DNA of 64,000 nucleotides, taken from positions 781,501 through 845,500 of the forward strand of contig CANNFX010000001.1 in the NCBI GenBank assembly GCA_947504025.1, read 5' to 3'. This DNA comes from an uncultured Sphingomonadaceae bacterium (lineage in GTDB: Bacteria > Pseudomonadota > Alphaproteobacteria > Sphingomonadales > Sphingomonadaceae). Of the stretch, positions 62,164-64,000 are shown piece after piece; the stretch's first letter is position 1, and every line of letters starts with the position of its first letter. The notes under the pieces were generated by a model. The model worked only from the letters and a program-made list of their open reading frames with translations. It did no database searches and was not told the DNA's origin. The position numbers and the translations under genes were made by a program.

Positions 62164-63282
62164 TTACCGTCGCCGAAACCGGTTGAGTTTGTCTCGGTTG
62201 ACGCGAATTCCCAATCCAGGTCCGGTGGGAACGGCAAGGCCGAACTCCCCATAATCCAGCGGCTGTTCGAGGATCTCCTCGGTCATCAGCAGCGGACCAA
62301 ATAGTTCGGTTCCCCACTTCATTCCGGGCAACGTCGAGAACAAATGCGCCGAGGCCGCCGTACCTATTCCGCCTTCGAGCATCGTTCCGCCATAGGTATC
62401 GATGCCGTTCGCAGCGGCAATCCGCGCAACCTCGCCAGCCTTTGTCAGGCCGCCCGACTGGGTGATTTTGAGCGAGAAAGCATCAGCGCCATTCTCATCT
62501 GCAATCCGCTGCGCGCTATCTGGCCCAGTCAACGCTTCGTCGGCCATGATGGCAATATCGAATTGCTCGGCAAGCGCCCGCATCCCGCCTATGTCCTGAC
62601 CCGCAATTGGCTGCTCAGCCATTTCAACACCGGCATCCTGAAGTAGCGCAAGGCCGCGTACTGCGTCACCGCGGGACCAATGCTGATTCACATCCACACG
62701 TATGCTCGCTCGTCCTTCAAACGCACGAGCAATTGCAGCCACATGCTCACAGTCCCGCGCAACGTCGCGCGTCCCGATCTTGAGTTTGAAATTTCGGTGG
62801 CGGCGGGCGGCGAGTACAGCTTCGCCCTCCTCGATATCCTGTCCGGTATCACCGCTTGCCAAAGTCCATGCGACAGGCAGTTGATCATGTAAGCGAGGCC
62901 CAAAATACTCACTCAATGGCTTGCCCTGGGCTTGACCCAGCGCATCATACAGTGCCGTCTCAATCGCGCATTTCGCGAACCGGTTTCCGACAATCTGGCG
63001 ATCCAGCGATTTCATTACACCCGCCGGATCATCTGCGTCACCGGCGACGAGAACGGGTGCGAAATAGGTCTCGATGTTGACCTTGATGCTTTCGGGGCTC
63101 TCCTCACCATAGGCCAGGCCGCCTATTGTGGTCGCTTCGCCCATGCCGACGAAGCCGTCGCTTCGCGTCAGGAATACCAGGACGACAGTTTGAGCCATCA
63201 TAGTAGTCATCGCGAGAACATGCGGCCGGATCGTCGGCACGTCCGCAACCACTACATCTACGTTCTCAATCCTGATCATCAA
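62164..63282 (-). CDS. catB: Muconate cycloisomerase
   Basis: A 372-residue enolase-superfamily enzyme. Lys166 and Lys168 (KLKIG), metal ligands Asp197 (RVDVNQ), Glu223 (AEQP), Asp248 (MADEA), and Lys272 (LKITQSGG) match muconate lactonizing enzymes one position off the classic numbering. It closes cis,cis-muconate to muconolactone. First gene of the cat-pca operon; no CatR-type regulator gene is seen next to it. Confidence 0.93.
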   Translation of the reverse strand: MMIRIENVDVVVADVPTIRPHVLAMTTMMAQTVVLVFLTRSDGFVGMGEATTIGGLAYGEESPESIKVNIETYFAPVLVAGDADDPAGVMKSLDRQIVGNRFAKCAIETALYDALGQAQGKPLSEYFGPRLHDQLPVAWTLASGDTGQDIEEGEAVLAARRHRNFKLKIGTRDVARDCEHVAAIARAFEGRASIRVDVNQHWSRGDAVRGLALLQDAGVEMAEQPIAGQDIGGMRALAEQFDIAIMADEALTGPDSAQRIADENGADAFSLKITQSGGLTKAGEVARIAAANGIDTYGGTMLEGGIGTAASAHLFSTLPGMKWGTELFGPLLMTEEILEQPLDYGEFGLAVPTGPGLGIRVNRDKLNRFRRR

Positions 63283-63378
63283 ACGAACCTATCATTTGAC
63301 GAATTATCGCATGGAGTCGGGTCGCCGAGGCAGAATATTAGCTCATGCCCAGCATACAGTTTTCTAATGACTAAATTC

Positions 63379-63399
63379 GCCCCGTATGAACAACGGGGC
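63379..63399. promoter_or_regulatory. Inverted repeat upstream of the cat operon
   Basis: gccccgt (63379-63385) and acggggc (63393-63399) form a perfect 7-bp stem with a 7-base loop, about 100 bp upstream of catB and 115 bp past the end of the MFS gene. It may be an operator for catB or a terminator for the MFS gene; there is no T-run. The remaining bases of the 231-bp spacer show nothing else. Confidence 0.4.
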
Positions 63400-63513
63400 A
63401 CGACGAGCCACCCAGACCGAACTGAGGCAAGGAGCGGTCACAATTTTGTTGTGAATGCGCCTTCAGCCGCCTCAAGTTCTCACTCTAAACGGGCGGCTTC
63501 TATACCTCAGTAC

Positions 63514-64000
63514 CTAAGTCGCAGGTTGGCGGGCGAAAATTCCGAAACCGGCGATGATTGCGTAGCACGCGGCTGGCACAATAAGCGCTAATGCTAGGCT
63601 GCCTGACAAATCGGCCAGTGCGCCAACTAGCAATGGGATGATTGCGCCGCCACAAATTGCGACGTTGATGATGCCCGAGCCGTCTGCGGCTCGGGTGCCC
63701 AGTTTTTCACATGCAAGCGAGAAAATCGTCGGGAACATAATTGCATTCATCAGGCCTACCGCAAGCAGAGAGTAGCCCGACAAGCCCCCGGTTGTGTTGG
63801 CGGAGAGTAAGATCAACAAGATCGCACCGGTTGCCACTGCGGCCAGTAGTTTACCCGGGCTGACCATGCGTAACAGGCCCGAGCCGATGAATCGGCCAAC
63901 CAATGCGCCGCCCCAGTAGAGACCGATCAGCTTGCCCGCGCTTTGTTCGGGCAGGTTCAACACGTCTGCCTGCATCAAATAATTTACGATGATTGAGCCG
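63514..64000 (-). CDS. FucP-like MFS sugar transporter (5' end outside window)
   Basis: About 161 C-terminal residues; the frame is open to the right edge. Segments GKLIGLYWGGALVGRFIGSGLLR, MNAIMFPTIFSLACEKLG and ICGGAIIPLLVGALAD are characteristic of the L-fucose/glucose-galactose MFS group. It probably imports a sugar and belongs with the glycosidase genes functionally; the start and regulation are outside the window. Confidence 0.85.
   Translation of the reverse strand, partial: GSIIVNYLMQADVLNLPEQSAGKLIGLYWGGALVGRFIGSGLLRMVSPGKLLAAVATGAILLILLSANTTGGLSGYSLLAVGLMNAIMFPTIFSLACEKLGTRAADGSGIINVAICGGAIIPLLVGALADLSGSLALALIVPAACYAIIAGFGIFARQPAT

Overview
The window looks like a chromosomal segment of an alphaproteobacterium, most likely Sphingomonadales (Erythrobacter, Novosphingobium or Sphingopyxis-like). 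Reasons: moderate-to-high GC, a TonB-dependent receptor with an Ala-rich signal peptide, a DUF5681 protein beside a ParB-methyltransferase, an M38 amidohydrolase and Tricorn-like S41 peptidase of the type common in this order, and a D-mannonate dehydratase that closely resembles (from memory) the characterised Novosphingobium enzyme. No rRNA, tRNA or CRISPR was seen.

Region 1 (1-11.3 kb, all minus strand) is a type I secretion locus: an HlyB-like ABC exporter, an HlyD-like adaptor, a SUMF1-fold protein, a small lipoprotein, and a very large RTX-type calcium-binding protein (at least 1994 residues, C-terminus beyond the left edge) with an N-terminal HEIFH zincin-like motif. Region 2 (11.4-20.8 kb) looks like an accessory island: DUF5681 protein, ParB-domain DNA methyltransferase, and a Sec-exported three-piece RHS system that ends in a predicted metzincin toxin tip followed by a coupled, immunity-like gene. 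A 52-bp direct repeat (3 mismatches) lies at both ends, and a decayed RHS fragment abuts the right copy.

Region 3 (20.8-35.8 kb) holds methionine gamma-lyase with a divergent Lrp regulator, then a nine-gene minus-strand operon with start/stop overlaps at most junctions: S41 peptidase, amidohydrolase, iacH, iacA, iacB, iacI, iacC, iacD, iacE. The last seven match, in family and order, the indole-3-acetic acid (auxin, IAA) degradation cluster iacHABICDE. A TonB-dependent receptor is divergent from it. Region 4 (35.8-53.8 kb) is carbohydrate-oriented: GH2 and GH1 glycosidases, sugar-acid dehydratases of the enolase superfamily (including ManD), an RraA-like protein, an SSS symporter, a DUF819 membrane protein, three short-chain or FAD oxidoreductases, a nitrilase-family amidase with a small partner, an MFS transporter and a LysR regulator.

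Region 5 (53.8-64 kb) has a coupled operon of a TPP enzyme, a HisC-like aminotransferase and an aldehyde dehydrogenase (the three reaction types of the indole-pyruvate route to IAA), then catB-catC-catA-pcaI-pcaD plus an unusual flavin reductase fused to a LysR-type ligand-binding domain. Since iac pathways end in catechol and IacA needs reduced flavin, regions 3 and 5 can be read as one pathway: IAA to catechol to the beta-ketoadipate route. The ferredoxin/reductase iacF, the CoA-transferase B subunit and the thiolase are not in the window. The reading that the peptidase, amidohydrolase and glycosidases release auxin from plant conjugates is inference.
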